Shown piece by piece: positions 47,008-59,577 of a stretch of 64,000 bases of DNA (the first letter of the stretch is position 1; the number at the start of each line of letters is the position of its first letter). The translations under genes and the position numbers were made by a program. The notes under the pieces are model-generated. The model saw nothing but the letters and a program-made list of their open reading frames with translations. It ran no database searches and was not told the origin of the DNA. This stretch comes from Phialophora verrucosa (Eukaryota > Ascomycota > Eurotiomycetes > Chaetothyriales > Herpotrichiellaceae): the NCBI GenBank assembly GCA_002099365.1, contig MSED01000010.1, positions 558,001 through 622,000 on the forward strand, given 5' to 3'.

Positions 47008-47176
47008 GTATTCCTCTATAGCGATTTATATACTATATTATATATTTAGCTAATATATAGTTAGCCTTTTAATTAATTAATCTTCTTTCTTAATTTTTAT
47101 TAATAAATATAAGTTACCCCTTATACTTAGCGTATACTAATTATAATAATATCGATTATTAAAGTTTAAGTTCCTA

Positions 47177-47275
47177 CCGGCCCTCCCGCTCCCGCTCCCG
47201 CCGCCCCCGCCCCTACCCCCGCCCCCGCCGACTCTAACGCTATAGGCGCCGCGGCCGCGAGTAGCGGCGGTAATA
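47177..47275. repeat. GC-rich (CCCGCC)n-like island inside Gypsy3
   Basis: About 100 bp of C-rich sequence with CCCGCT and CCCGCC units and CGCCGCGGCCGCG. It is embedded in DNA that is around one-third GC. It holds no CpA, so RIP had nothing to mutate. Confidence 0.75.
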
Positions 47276-50200
47276 GCTATTATAGTAGTAATAGTAGTAA
47301 TAAGTTATTTAATAGTAATAAAAATAAGTATAGTATATCTTATCCTTTTATATATTATATAATTATAATAGTTAACTTATATACTTAAAGCGATCCCTAA
47401 GCCCGCCTAAGAAGAAGAAGTATACTCGCGCGTCGGCGCTACTCTACTACCGGTACCTATACTTATTACGCGACGCTAGTATAGGGTATACGCTAGTATA
47501 TAAGAAGATATAGGGTTATATACGCTATAATTATTATACTTAAGGTAATTATAGTAGCGCTAGTAGATATATTTTAGTATACTCTTTATCTACTTCTCTT
47601 ATATAAGTAGTATATTAACTATTAAGTAAATTTTTACTTTCTTCGCCTTTATTATCTAGCGGCTTCTTAATAATAATAATATACTAGTTATAAATAAGGC
47701 GGATATATTTATTATAGTCGATATTTAAGCTTTAGTTAAGGCGCTCTTTAACTATATATAATTAGCGAAGGCTAATATTACTTATTTAGCGCTTAGCGTT
47801 TATACCTATAATAACTATAACCGCTCTTTATCTACTTCTCTTAAAGGAGTTATAAATATAGATACGCTCCTAGTATAGTTTAGTAATATTATTAAAGTAT
47901 TATATAATATAGCCGCTACTTAGCGTTATTATATAAATTTACTCCTCTTATACTAATTATATATTAACCTTTTATTAAGCCGGTTACGGCCTACTTAAGT
48001 AGGCTAATAAGTTATTATCCTTATTATCTTCGTCGAGCGAAGAGTAGATATTAATTTACTTATATATAGATAGTTAGTTAAGGTATAGGTAAGTATCGCC
48101 CTTAAACTATATACTCCTTATATATATATCGCTTATAGCTTAATATACTAAGGGGTTTTACTATAGTAGACCTATATATATACTTCTTATAAATTATATA
48201 ATAAAATAATATAGAGGACCCTTTTAGTAAATAATAAATATTTCCTTTATTTTTAAAGTTAGGTTTATATATATACTTAATACGCTAGTTATAGTATAAC
48301 TTAAATAATATATATATAAATTTACTTTCTTCTTTTCTTAAATATCTTAATTATATTATATATATATAGTATATTTACCTTTAGTTCTTATAAGTTATTT
48401 ACTTTAGAAAATCTCTTTTATTAAATATAAAAGAAGGTCTCTTCTTATTATATATATTTATCGAGAATTTCCGCGACTTTCTACTCCTCCCCCTTATTAA
48501 TATCTATAGGCGTAGACGGCTTAATATTAAGTTATATATAATATATTTATAGTAGGGATATATAAAAGATATAGTAAAGTCTACTATACTTTACTAGAAG
48601 ATTTAGTTAATAAATATTTAATTTAAACTATTTAACTACTTTAAAGGGCTTTAAGAATTAATTAATTAGCTTCTTACTTATATATAGTATATAAATATTC
48701 TTTACTATAAATAAGACTTAATCTCTAATATTAAATTATATAAAAGTATATTTCCTATTATAGTACTTTACTATTTTAGTAATTTACTCTATTATAATAT
48801 CGCGCGCTTTATATACTACTTACGCTACTTCTATAAATATAACTACCTTCTCTTCGGCCTTAGCGTTTCCTTACGGCCTTATATATAGTACTCCCGCTAT
48901 ATTTATATATATTAATAGCGAGAAGCGATATACTCTTATAAAAGGTATCTCGCTTATTATAGCGTTAGCCTATAAGTTTATAGTATATTTAGCGCTTATA
49001 AGTAGCGTCGCCTAGTTCGATTATTAATAGTTAATATAGTACTTTAAGTAGTACTCTAGGGTTTAATTTATCCGCTCTATCTATCTATTAGTCTAGAGAT
49101 AGAAAGCGGTTAAGAAGAGTTTATAGGTTATAAAATAAGAGTATAATATACCCTAATAGGCTAATATAAAGACCGACCTCTAGTTACTTATAATTAAAGC
49201 TAATATACTATACTTCGCTATAACTTTCTTAAAAATAATCTTACCTATAGCAGCTATATTTATTATACTTCTATATAGCGTTAGTATTACTATTTTCGAA
49301 TATTAGTTAACGATTACTAATATTAAGTTATACGCGCCTTTTATATATATTAACAGCGGTAACTTTACTATAAAGTTTATTAAGATATTCTATTATAGGC
49401 CCTTTAGCTATAATAGAGGCTTAAGCTTCCTATAGGGTTTATACTTTAGTATCTTTATTTATTAATAGATATTATATAAGTTAATATAGATATATATATC
49501 GCTCCTAATCTATAGCTACTAGTAATATTATATAATAGTATTAGCTATCCTTTATCGCCTAAAGTATCCCTCTTCTTAGAGATCATTATAGTTTACCTAT
49601 ATTATCTCTCGCCTTATAGTAGGATTATATAGTATATATATAACTATATTATAACGCGTAATACTATTCTAATCCTTTAACTATTAGCCTTTATATACAC
49701 CTAATATAATACGGCTATTTAAGATACTTAACTAATAAGCCTCTTTATACTATTTATTTAGTACTTAAAGTTCTTATATATATTTAATAAGCGAGTTATA
49801 ATATAGCGCTATACTCTCTCGCTCTTACTCTTTAATATAGGGTTATACTATAGTCTATTCTTCTAGAGTAAGTAGTATAATAATATTATATATACTATTA
49901 ATAAGACTCTTACCTTCCCGAACCCTAATATAAATTAATACTCTAATAACTACTTTATCGCCGGCTTATATATACCCTATATATAAGTCTTCTTCTAGCG
50001 GTATACGCTTCCTTAGTAATACCTCTAGAATATTCTCTTTAGGAGGCTCTTCTTTACTTATATAGTCTAGCTAACAGGATAACTTATTTATAAAGTTATC
50101 CTTTCTTCGCCGCTATTAAATATAAAAGTTATATATAGCTAGTACTTTAGCTTAATATATCTAGCGATAATTTAAAACCTTTATAGTTATAAAGCTTTAT

Positions 50201-53200
50201 AGTACTTTATAATTAATAAATACTATTATACTTATTATAAGCTTTAAGATAATAGCGTTACTCCTTAAATATATAAATAATAATAAATATCTCTTTATCT
50301 TTCGTATAGTAGTTCCTCTCCGCTGGAGTTATCTTTTAGGAGAAGAATACTATAGGTCTTTATTAAATACGATTATTATATATTTTATATACTTATATTA
50401 TTATACCCCTAATAGCTTCCCTAGATATATTTACTTTAACGCGAGATTATCTCTCTAGATTAAAGTAAGCTAATATAGATATAGTCGAGAAGTGTTCCTT
50501 TAGCGTATAAAATATAAGGTTAGCCTTTAGTATTTATTTAAAGAGGCTTATCTTCTTACCCTTTACTATTTTAGTAAGTAGATTTATAATAAAGATAACT
50601 ATATATAAATATCAGTAGATAAACTCATAATAAAAGTTTATAAACCTAAAAAATACCTAAATCTTTCGGAATAATATTAAGACTAGTTACTCTTAAATTA
50701 TAACTACTTTATTAAGATTTATTAATATACCGTCGACTTTTATATAGTACCCTAGGAAGTTAACTTCTTATATAAAGAACCTATATTTAAATAGCTTAGT
50801 ATATAGACTATACTTTTTTAACCTCTTAAGTATAAATAATATATATCTTTTATACTCTTTCTTATTCTTATTAAATATAAATATATTATTTATATATACT
50901 ATATAAATATAGTTAAGTAGTCCTTTTAGGGCCTTATTAATATACCCTTAGAAGGATACTAGAGTATTTATTAGCCTAAATAGTATAATAAAATACTTAA
51001 AGTACCTATAGCGCGTATAAAATATAGTCTTCTAGCGGTTCTTCTTAGTAATATAAATTTAATAATAAATATCTTTAAGATTTAGCTTTATAAAGATCTT
51101 CGCTTCGCTTAAGCGGTCTAGAATCTCTAAGATAAGAGGTAATAAATACCGATTCTTCTTTATAACTTAGTTTAGACTATAATAGTTAATATAGAGTCGT
51201 AAGTTACTATTAGCCTTTAAGATAAATAAAATAGATACTTTAACTAGAGATTTACTAAATTAAATTTAACCTTTCTTTAATATACTCTTAATATATTTAT
51301 ATAAAACTTATAGCTCTTTTATATTAAGTAAATATATAGAACCTTATAGAACTATTTCGCTCTTCTAGATAAGAATTAAATATTTAATTTTAGTCTTTAT
51401 AGTAAAGGGGTCTTCGTTAGGTTCTTTAAAGATATTAGTATACTTTACTAACTATAGATTAAGTTTAACTTCCTTTATTACTATAAGCGATATATTTATA
51501 TATTGTACGCTACTCTTACTAAGTAGCTTTATAAGGATTACCTCTAGAGGTATAGTCTTTACTTCTTTAAGTAGCTATACTACTAAAATATAAATAATAT
51601 ATAGCTTATATTCTTTATATATTTATTATATACCTTTTTACTAATTAATATCGAGATTTATCTCTTTTAGCTAGAGGATCCCTAAGATAGTATTATAAAT
51701 AAGGATATTAATAGTAATATACTTACACGACCTTATTATATATACTCTTTATATATTAATTAAGCGAGTATTAATTTAGTATTATCTATAAGTCTTAATA
51801 GGCTAACTATTAATATTCTAGACCGGGATATTTATAGTCGTTAGCTCTATATCTATCTCTATAATAAAAAGTTAAGAGATAAAGTTTATCTATACCCCGC
51901 TATTAACTAATATATATACTATATATATACTTTTTTTGAACTTAAGCTTAATATCTATAGTAAAAGACTTTAACTTACTCTTATCGCTTACTATTAACGC
52001 CTTCTCCTTAAGTTCTAGTATTACTATAATACTTAATAAGTTAGATTCTAGTTTTTTAATTTATTCTTATCTTTTATCTTAGCTTTCTCGATACTCTTTA
52101 CTTATAATACTTCTTTATCTTATACCTCCTTCGCTTTAAGTATATAGTAGTCTCTTTCTCTATAGCCTATTTTTTTATAGTTAAAGTATTCTCCCGTAAA
52201 GTATAATAGTATAGTATCTTCCTCTCGCCTAACCTTCTTAGAGGGGGCGGGGGAGGCTCGCTTATATATTTTATACGCTTTATTAGCGGGCTATCTTCGC
52301 GGGTTATTTACTATAAGTATTATTAAAGTTATTTTAAACTATATAAACTATATATTATATATACTTATTAATTATTTATTATAGTTAACTATACTCTTTA
52401 GTTATTATATTAAGGTAAAGACCTATATTTATAAGATAATTACTTATAAGTCGCGCTTTACTATATTATATAGCGCTAGAGATAGAGCTTAATAAAGAGC
52501 TTAGCCCTTCCGCTTATCCTTTATAAAAGGTTTAATATCTTCTTCTAGAATCTTAATCTTTAATATAAGGTCGCGAACCGATTAAGTTATATCTTATTTA
52601 ATTATCGCTAGCTATTTAAGTACCTCTCCTTTTCTAATATCGGTATCCTTTATAGTATCTTTATACTATAAGAGAAACGCTTCTTATATTATTAAAAGAG
52701 GCTTATCTTCTTTTTAATTATATCTCTAATATATTATTATATAATTATTAAAATAGTTAATTATAGTTTATATATAATATACTTAATTTAATATAATATT
52801 ATATAAGATTAATTTAAAGGTAGTTTATTAATTACTATTAAAGCTATATAGCTTTATTATTATTTTACTATTAAAGGATTTAAGCTTTATAATTTTAATT
52901 ATTTTATATAATTTATTATAGTTATAAATAAGATTTAACCCGCTATATAATTATTTATAAGATAATAATACTATATTTATAATTTTTATATATTATATAA
53001 ATATTCTCCTTATAATTTTATTTTTTATTAACTAAATTTTATCTTATAATCTTTTTAGCTTTAACTCGCTTTCTAGTCGCGCGTATTTCGCGAAGAGTAT
53101 AGCTAAATTAATATCTTTAGCTATTATACTACTTTCGCGCTTAAATAGTGTATATCTTATATCCCTCTCGCCGGCTTTTTAGTTCTCGTCTTTATTATCG

Positions 53201-53360
53201 TCTTCCGCCGATATAAGTATAGAGTCTTCTTAAAGAAGGCCCGCGGCCGAACCCGCTTCCGTAGATATCGCTTATACTATAGAGGGTAGCCTCCTAGGCG
53301 CTATCGCTATATATACGACTATTATTCGCTCCGACCGATCCGAGAGTAATACTTCGAGAA

Positions 53361-53554
53361 TATTAGGGATGGCCTAATAGGATAGGTAGAGTATAGTAAT
53401 AATAATAGTATTTAGGCTTAGGTTACCCTTAATATTTAGTTAATATAAGACTCGAAGTATAAGAGAAGGATACTTCCCTTATATAAGTATCCCCTTATCT
53501 ATATAAGACCTTTAGTGCCGGAATGTTCCTTAGCGTCTCGAGATATTCCTAATA
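53361..53554 (-). repeat. Gypsy3 5' LTR
   Basis: 194 bp, direct copy of 46400-46594, followed by TTAGT. Confidence 0.9.
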
Positions 53555-53559
53555 TTAGT

Positions 53560-53720
53560 AAATAATAATATAAAGTTAATATACTCTTATTAGCTAAAGG
53601 TTTCGCCTCTCTAGCGTTATAAGAGCGTTAAACGTTCGATCCTATACTCTTTAGCTATTACTGTAATATTCGGGGCCTCTTGCGATGCTAGATCAGTAAT
53701 TAAATCCTCGATTAACCCTA
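53560..53720 (-). pseudogene. Pogo/Fot1 transposase, N-terminal fragment
   Basis: Minus-strand text with few stops shows the HTH layout of pogo transposases: an APNITVIAKEY-like helix, then ERLTL, then R-G-E-T-F-S. It breaks at the TTAGT site where Gypsy3 entered and continues at 46394. Confidence 0.65.
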
Positions 53721-53782
53721 TAGTTATTAATTAAATAAATTTTGAAGTGTTGTATGCGAAATATTCGAATATATACATTATA

Positions 53783-53812
53783 TGGTAGCGTGCACATAAT
53801 AGGGAACTCTCC
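53783..53812 (-). repeat. Right TIR of the pogo-like element
   Basis: Reverse complement of the left TIR with two C/T differences. Followed by TA. Confidence 0.85.
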
Positions 53813-53814
53813 TA

Positions 53815-55141
53815 AAAGGGTATTAACTCGTTAGAAAGAACAACAACAACTCGATTGTCCCAGCAGTATTGGTGACACTTGAAAAGATAACATCTGCAAA
53901 CACCTCATGTGCCTAAAGCATCGGCTACACAGAGTATTTGCGCGAGATGGTTTGTTTACCCCATGACTCTTTCGATAATGTGGTAAGTAAATCGAAGACT
54001 CCGCTGTCGAATGATAGTAGGTCGCCCAGTTCTTCGTTTAAGAGAACGAGAAGCCACGTACAGGGTCCTTGCGTACGTCCGGAAGAGTTTCATCCTGATC
54101 GGGCCTCTGGTCGCTATCTTGAGCAGTGCATGTCTTTTTGTTCTATCTTTGCTTCGAATTCTTTATCGACTTCGTGGTAGAGCATCCCCACATCCTGAGT
54201 GCGGGACGACGACGAAGTCGTGTCAAGCTCGAACAAATAGAACCACTAAACGGGCCACTAATACCAACATTACTACTTCGCCGCCAATGTTGTGACTATG
54301 GGTTAGGGGCGCTAGCTATCTGGAGTAAAAAAGACCCAGGAGCACGGAGGGGCGCTTTTGGTAAGATACGACAGAGATGAAGAAGACTCGAAAGATTACT
54401 TCGGCGCGAGTTCAGTTCAAAAGAGTAAGCTTGAGTATTGTGACGACCAAGTTCCCTGTACGAAGATTGAGTCGTTACGCCTACGGTCGAAGACAGCCTG
54501 GTCGGCAGTGACCCGTGAGGTAATAGACGGACAGCGACGCAGATTTCATAGCAATTTTTCACTGACAGCATTCAGATACTTAAGCCTCGAAAGTTTCCGC
54601 CGTCAAAAGTCTCTGGATGTCTGACTTGCAGGTCGACAAGCATTCGATCCCTCGCCTCGATACGAAAAGGTGGACTAGGAATTGGCTAGAGGTATGGGTG
54701 TGTGCCATACCCTGATTTGAGGGACATGCAAAGAGAGGATGGGTCGATGCTCGTCGTTGTTAGTACCGTGGGTGGCCGAGAGGGACCGAGATAAGAAAAG
54801 GCAAGGCAAAGCCAGCCCTATGAATCTACTACTGTATGAGTTGATGACCGCAATTACACATTCAGCGTGGAGACACCTCTCAAACGGTTCAGGCGTACAT
54901 ACAGACGATGCAATAGATCATCCGAGCCTGAGGTTCGGAAGCGGATATCTATAGCCACACCATGATAACAATTCTTTGCATCATGTTTCTGCCTCCACCG
55001 ACACCAATAAGGTCCAAAGGAAGTCGGAATTCTCGACAGCTACAGCAGAGGTTCAACTTCATCACTCATTGAAATTGGAACGAATATTTATGAGAGTTGT
55101 TGCGCATCCAGACTCCCGATTGGCACAGTTCAATCTCGAAG
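53815..55141. other. Non-genic stretch, possible membrane-protein relic near 54.0-54.2 kb
   Basis: 1.3 kb of normal composition with no full gene. Near 54077-54180 a hydrophobic run (FILIGPLVAILSSACLFVLSLLRILYRLRGR) preceded by a charged stretch loosely recalls the first membrane span of fungal ABC-C transporters. The surrounding frames do not continue it. This is weak. The promoter of the gene at 55142 should lie in the last few hundred bases. Confidence 0.2.
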
Positions 55142-56669
55142 ATGAGCGGATCGACCTCCACAGAACGCATTGTGATCGCAGGTGGCAGCATATCTGGTCT
55201 GACTTTGGCCTTAGCATTGCAGGCTGCGAAGATAGACTTCATTGTCCTGGAGCGCGAGCTTATGATCGGACCTCAGCTTGGAGCTTCCACCGGATGCCAT
55301 CCCCACGGCCAGAATATCTTTCACCAACTTGGAGTTTTCCAGGCCATTGACGAGATCGGAATACCTATCACACTAGCCAAGACCTTTGATGGGACGGGTC
55401 GGTGTATAGAGAATAATATAACCGTCATCGGCGGACATATCCAAAGGTTCGTTGTGAGAGTCGGGGAGTTGGATCGTTGCTCAAGAACAAACTCAGATAT
55501 GGATATCCGGTCATTTTCTTGCAGCGCATGAGCCTTATCAAGTCACTGTACGCCAAAATCAACGACAAGAGCAAAATTGTTGTAGGGAAAAGAGTCGTCC
55601 GATACGAAGAGTCCGAGGAGGGTGTGGAGGTTTTCACCGACGACAACTCGTCATACAAAGGAACAATCCTTGTTGGAGCTGACGGCATCCATAGCACAGT
55701 ACGAACTTTAATAAGAGATCACGCAGAACAGCAAAGCGTGGGGAGCGGTGTAAGGCTTGGGACTACTAATGGAGGTATCCTGTCACTGGCTCCCACGATC
55801 GCAATGGGAACTATGATCGGCTAACTAAATCACGAAGGCAAGTCAGGATTTTTGACAGAGTGGAAATGTCTGTTCGGCGTTTCTCGCACGAACCACAACG
55901 AGTGTCCCATGGCTCCAGGTCGTTGTTACTGGTCGTATTGCAACGGACATTCAACCACCGCAGCGTCCGGAGAGCCCGGCATCTTTTTTTGGTTTCTTTG
56001 GACTTCGACACCCAAGGTTCAGAGTCTTCGCTCTCCTCGCTATACACATGAGGATGCAGAGGCCGTGGTTTCGGAGTACCGTAATCACAGAATGTGCGAG
56101 AGCTTTACTGTGGGTGATGCGTGGGATGCCCGCATCCGTGCCAATTTGTTTGCTCAAGAGGAAGGAATTCTGGATCAGTGGAGCACTGGCAGAGCTGTCC
56201 TTATCGGAGACGCAGTTCACAAGGTAAGCTATTCAAAGAGAACTTGGCTGTTATGAAAATTTGGCTCCTCTGTCACCTAGTTAACTTTCTCTAGATGGGT
56301 GTCAATGCAGGGCTTGGTGCGATGACCGCCATCGAGGGTATAGTCCACCTGATGAATGAGCTCTACCCGGTACTCTCTCCAGACTCCCCGTCAAAGATGT
56401 CCCTGACTACTCGTGGATGCAATGAGATATTCTCAAGATACCGAAAAAATCAGTTTCCCCGAGCACGTATGATTTGCGACATCTCAGACGCGGCTGTTCG
56501 CTTCGAAGCTCAAACTACTTGGAAGTACCGTTTCCTGGCCAGATATGTCATGCCACTGTTCAGCAACGTTGCTCGATTGTTTCTTTTCAGGCCAGTATTT
56601 CAAGGAGCACCGACATTCAATTTCTTGGAAAAGGACCAATCCAAGCCTATCAATAACATGACCACTTAG
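55142..56669 (+). CDS. FAD-dependent monooxygenase, PaxM-like
   Basis: Four exons: 55142-55446, 55497-55747, 55847-56223, 56295-56669, about 435 residues. The 50-nt first intron (GTTCGT...CTCAG) restores IQRYGYPVIFLQRMSLI, the R-x-GYP-x-x-x-x-x-R segment of this group. Junction 2 is less certain: donor GTGTAA 55748 with acceptor 55846, or GTAAGG 55750 with 55842. Motifs: GGSISG at 14-19 for FAD, GADG with HSTVR mid-protein, and GDAVHK ending exon 3 with the ribityl-binding Asp. The closest known group is epoxidases/hydroxylases of fungal terpenoid and meroterpenoid pathways such as PaxM. A hydrophobic C-terminal segment near VMPLFSNVARLFLF may anchor it to membrane. Next gene: a BVMO on the same strand. 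Confidence 0.82.
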
Positions 56670-57476
56670 TATACGTCCGAAAGCCATATGCTAGGAAGTC
56701 AGGCGGTGTATACAGAAGCTCGCTGATGGTCTCTGTAATATGTATCAGTCAAAACTCAAACGATGGAAATTTGAGCGAGGCCATTGAGGAGAACGCCAGG
56801 GCCAGCAAGGAGCTATAGGCTGGAGGAAACAGCTTGCTTGGTGGGCTCAACTTGATCTTTGGCATCTGCAGTGAGATACAGAACATCAGGTCTGGAGCTC
56901 TGGATTCCATCCTTGGCTGACTTAGATCCACATTGACGATAAGCTACGCAAAGAGGAGTCGTGGGTCCAATGAAGAAGCCAAACAATGCTAGCCGTAGTT
57001 ATCAATGGCATGTGTTGAGCGGCTATACAGCCCTGTCGTAAACTGGCGAGAAAATCCATCGCAGTGATCTGGACTTCAGCCTCCTGGGTCACCGATTCAT
57101 GGACCGGGGACGGCTCTGCGGCTAACAGAGGCCGATAGACGCGTTTCACCAAAAGGTGTCTCAGCCCTGCCCCGATGGCGAAGGGGCCGGAGTTACATAG
57201 CCTGTAGTGTCGAGAACGCAGGCAAAAACCTGCGTCAGGTCCGTACGGGGAATTGGAAAATGTCTACGGACGGTCCATCGACCACTTTCGGCTATTAAAT
57301 AGGCGTTTAGAGCCGCGAATCTCGGAAATAATATGACAGCCACTCTATGATGGCGTTAGGGCGGAAGGGGGGAATAAAACTCTCCAAGCGAGGTTGGACA
57401 GGCTTGCAATTTGAACGGTTTTGTTTCAATCTTGTTCAGTTTCGACACTTGCAGAGTCGTCCTCTGCTTGGAAGTA
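56670..57476. promoter_or_regulatory. Intergenic, promoter of the BVMO gene
   Basis: 800 bp with no coding pattern. The last 150 bp before the ATG at 57477 include pyrimidine-rich patches. Nothing more specific. Confidence 0.4.
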
Positions 57477-59577
57477 ATGATTGAATCCACGTCTGTAATC
57501 GCTGGGGCGGCTGTGGCTTCCGAGACGAAGGAGAGTCTACTGATACAGGCGAATGGCGTCGGACATTCCGACAAGAAGATCCTGCAGAGATACGAGGAGG
57601 AACGTCAGAAACGTCTTCGGGATGACGGCAATGCACAGTTCATCGACCCTTCGTTGCATCCAAAGCTATATCGCTTCCAGGAAGACATTTGGGCAGAGGA
57701 CCTACCAAATCCTCGCCTCGACAAAACCCAGAATGGAGACAAATACAGAATAGTATTACTCGGAGCCGGTTTTGGTGGTTTGTCTACAGCTGCGCGTCTG
57801 ACACAGGCCGGCATTGACGATATTGCCATTTTGGACATTGCTGGAGGCTTTGGGGGTACCTGGTATGTAAGTATGCGGAGCTATTGTTGCCGATACAGTG
57901 AGATAGGGTGAAGATTAATCCACAAATTCTGTTGTACAGTGGAATCGCTACCCAGGGCTGATGTGTGATGTCGAAAGCTACATCTACATGCCTTTGTTGG
58001 ACGAAATAGGTTATGTACCCAAGCACAAGTACTCAAGTGGATTCGAGCTTCGGATGTATGCCGAACTCCTTGCCGACCATTTTGGGCTTAGGGATAAGGC
58101 CATCTTTCGAGTCAAGGTCGACACGGTCAAATGGAATGATCAGAAGAACCACTACGTGATTGACCTGTCTCGACTGGACGGGAAGGGAAATCTCCAAATC
58201 CTTGCAGATATTGTCATTACCAACTGTGGTGCGATCAACCTGCCCAAAATGCCAGATCTTCCAGGAATGCTCGACTTTGCTGGCCATAGCTTCCACACCT
58301 CACGATGGGATTACAGCTACACTGGTGGGAGCCAGGAAAAGCCAGATATGATCAAACTTCAAGACAAACGAGTAGGCATTATTGGGACAGGTATGCCGTT
58401 GACCATCTTTGGTCTATATATACCAGCCACTGTGAAAGGGTCTCACACGCATCTAGGCGCGACCGCGATCCAGGCAGTACCGGAATTGGCTAAGTGGGCG
58501 AAGGAACTCTACGTGTTTCAACGCACTCCTTCAGCCGTGGACGTCCGAAATAACCAGGCTACCGATCCTCAACGCTTCAAGAAGGAAGTAGCTGGAAGTG
58601 GTCCCGGTTGGCAACGTCGGAGGCAGGAAAACTTCAACCTGCACGTCGCGGATGTCGACCTGGACGTTGACTTGGTGGCTGATGCCTGGACTTCCATGCG
58701 AACATTCAGCTATCTCGTTGGTACTCCCAAAATCAACAAGATGAAAGACATCCCGGGCTTCCTTGCAGAAGCTCAGGCCAAGGATTTACCTCGTCAGGAA
58801 CGGATTCGACGACGAGTTGAGCAGATTGTGAAGGACAAAGAAACAGCAGAGAAGCTGAAGCCATGGTATCCAGGCTGGTGTAAGCGGCCTTGCTTCCATG
58901 ACGAGTACTTGCCCACATTTAATCGACCGAATGTTCACCTTGTCGACACAGACGGGAAGGGTGTTGACAAGATCACCGCACGTGGAGTTGTGGTAGCCGG
59001 GACAGAATATCCCCTAGATGTTCTCATTTTTGGCACTGGCTATTGGGTCAAAGGCGGCGACAGTCCCTCCGCCAAAGCAAATTTCAAGGCCTATGGCAAA
59101 TTTGGTGTTTCGATGGACGACAAATGGGCCGAGAAGATTACGACCCTTCACGGGGTGATCATGGATGGATTCCCAAACTACTTCTTCCCAGGCCCTAATC
59201 AAACGGGAGCTGCTGCGAACATGGTATATGGAATGACGACGTTTGCGGATCACATTACATATATTTTGACCGAAGCCTACAAGAAATCAGGGGGCGATCG
59301 GGTCCTGATCGAGGGTGAAATTGACGCCATGGAAGATTGGGCCCAGCAGATTACAACAAGAGCAGCGGCATTCGCAGCACTTGGTGGATGCACACCAAGT
59401 TATCTCAATGGCGAGGGCGCCCTTGCGAAACCCTTGCCGCCCGAAGTCGCGGCCAAGGCAGCCCGGGCAGCTCTGTGGGGTGAAGGCGTCCAGAGCTATA
59501 TTGACACGTTGGCTCAATGGCGAGAAACCGGTGAATTGAAGGGGTTGAAGATCGCCCGAGTGCCCATAGCAGCATAA
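57477..59577 (+). CDS. Baeyer-Villiger monooxygenase (class B FMO)
   Basis: Three exons, 57477-57866, 57940-58390 and 58457-59577, coding 653 residues. FAD motif GAGFGG lies at 96-101. The block GGTWYWNRYPG (read across intron 1) is followed by CDVESYIYMPLL. The BVMO fingerprint FxGxxxHxxxW is FAGHSFHTSRW at 243-253. Removing a 66-nt in-frame intron restores the NADPH motif GTGATAIQ. ATG(Y) appears as FGTGYW in the C-terminal half. Such enzymes insert oxygen next to a ketone, giving esters or lactones, with NADPH and O2. The N-terminal extension of about 90 residues is longer than in cyclohexanone monooxygenase and typical of fungal steroid/polyketide-type BVMOs. It sits between the PaxM-like enzyme and an exporter. 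Confidence 0.93.

Larger units (their letters stand above)
46595..53360 (-). pseudogene. Gypsy3 gag-pol remnants and 3' leader
   Basis: RIP-inactivated polyprotein on the minus strand (RT about 50.8-51.3 kb, RNase H about 50.2-50.4 kb, integrase about 49.0-49.9 kb). A long segment after integrase (46.6-48.9 kb) is not assigned. It contains a pyrimidine run and (ATA/GTA)n microsatellites at 46915-47010 and a C-rich island at 47177-47275 that RIP left untouched. Confidence 0.7.
46400..53554 (-). mobile_element. Ty3/Gypsy LTR retrotransposon (Gypsy3), 7.15 kb
   Basis: Direct LTRs of 195 bp (46400-46594) and 194 bp (53361-53554) are bounded outside by identical TTAGT pentamers. The purine-rich tract next to the left LTR (AGGAGGGGGG on the minus strand, about 46599-46610) marks that LTR as 3', so the element runs on the minus strand. 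Degraded pol blocks agree: RT with a Y-x-D-D-type centre near 50.9 kb and a T-N-x-P-V-S-F strand near 50.97 kb, RNase H near 50.33 kb, and an integrase H-P-Q-T-D-G-like block near 49.09 kb. Gag should lie at 52.3-53.3 kb. CpA/TpG are nearly absent. The LTR is unusually short for the family. Confidence 0.9.
45308..53812 (-). mobile_element. Fot1/pogo-like (Tc1/mariner) DNA transposon, split by Gypsy3
   Basis: 30-bp terminal inverted repeats, 45308-45337 (GGAGAGTTCCCTAT...) and 53783-53812, agree at 28 of 30 positions; both differences are C/T. A TA dinucleotide flanks each end (45306-45307, 53813-53814), the duplication typical of the superfamily. Without Gypsy3 and its duplication the element is about 1.35 kb, shorter than a full Fot1 (about 1.9 kb), so it is partial. 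Minus-strand text supports the family: an HTH-type N-terminus near 53700-53590 and a D-x-K-G-F-x-x-x-x-x-x-x-K-R-V-F block near 46000. The outer parts keep CpA/TpG, while the middle is RIP-mutated. Confidence 0.75.

Noticed and set aside
54077..54295. ABC-C transporter gene start
   Set aside because: Only one membrane-like run is seen and no frame continues it, so it is kept as a weak relic note and not called a gene.
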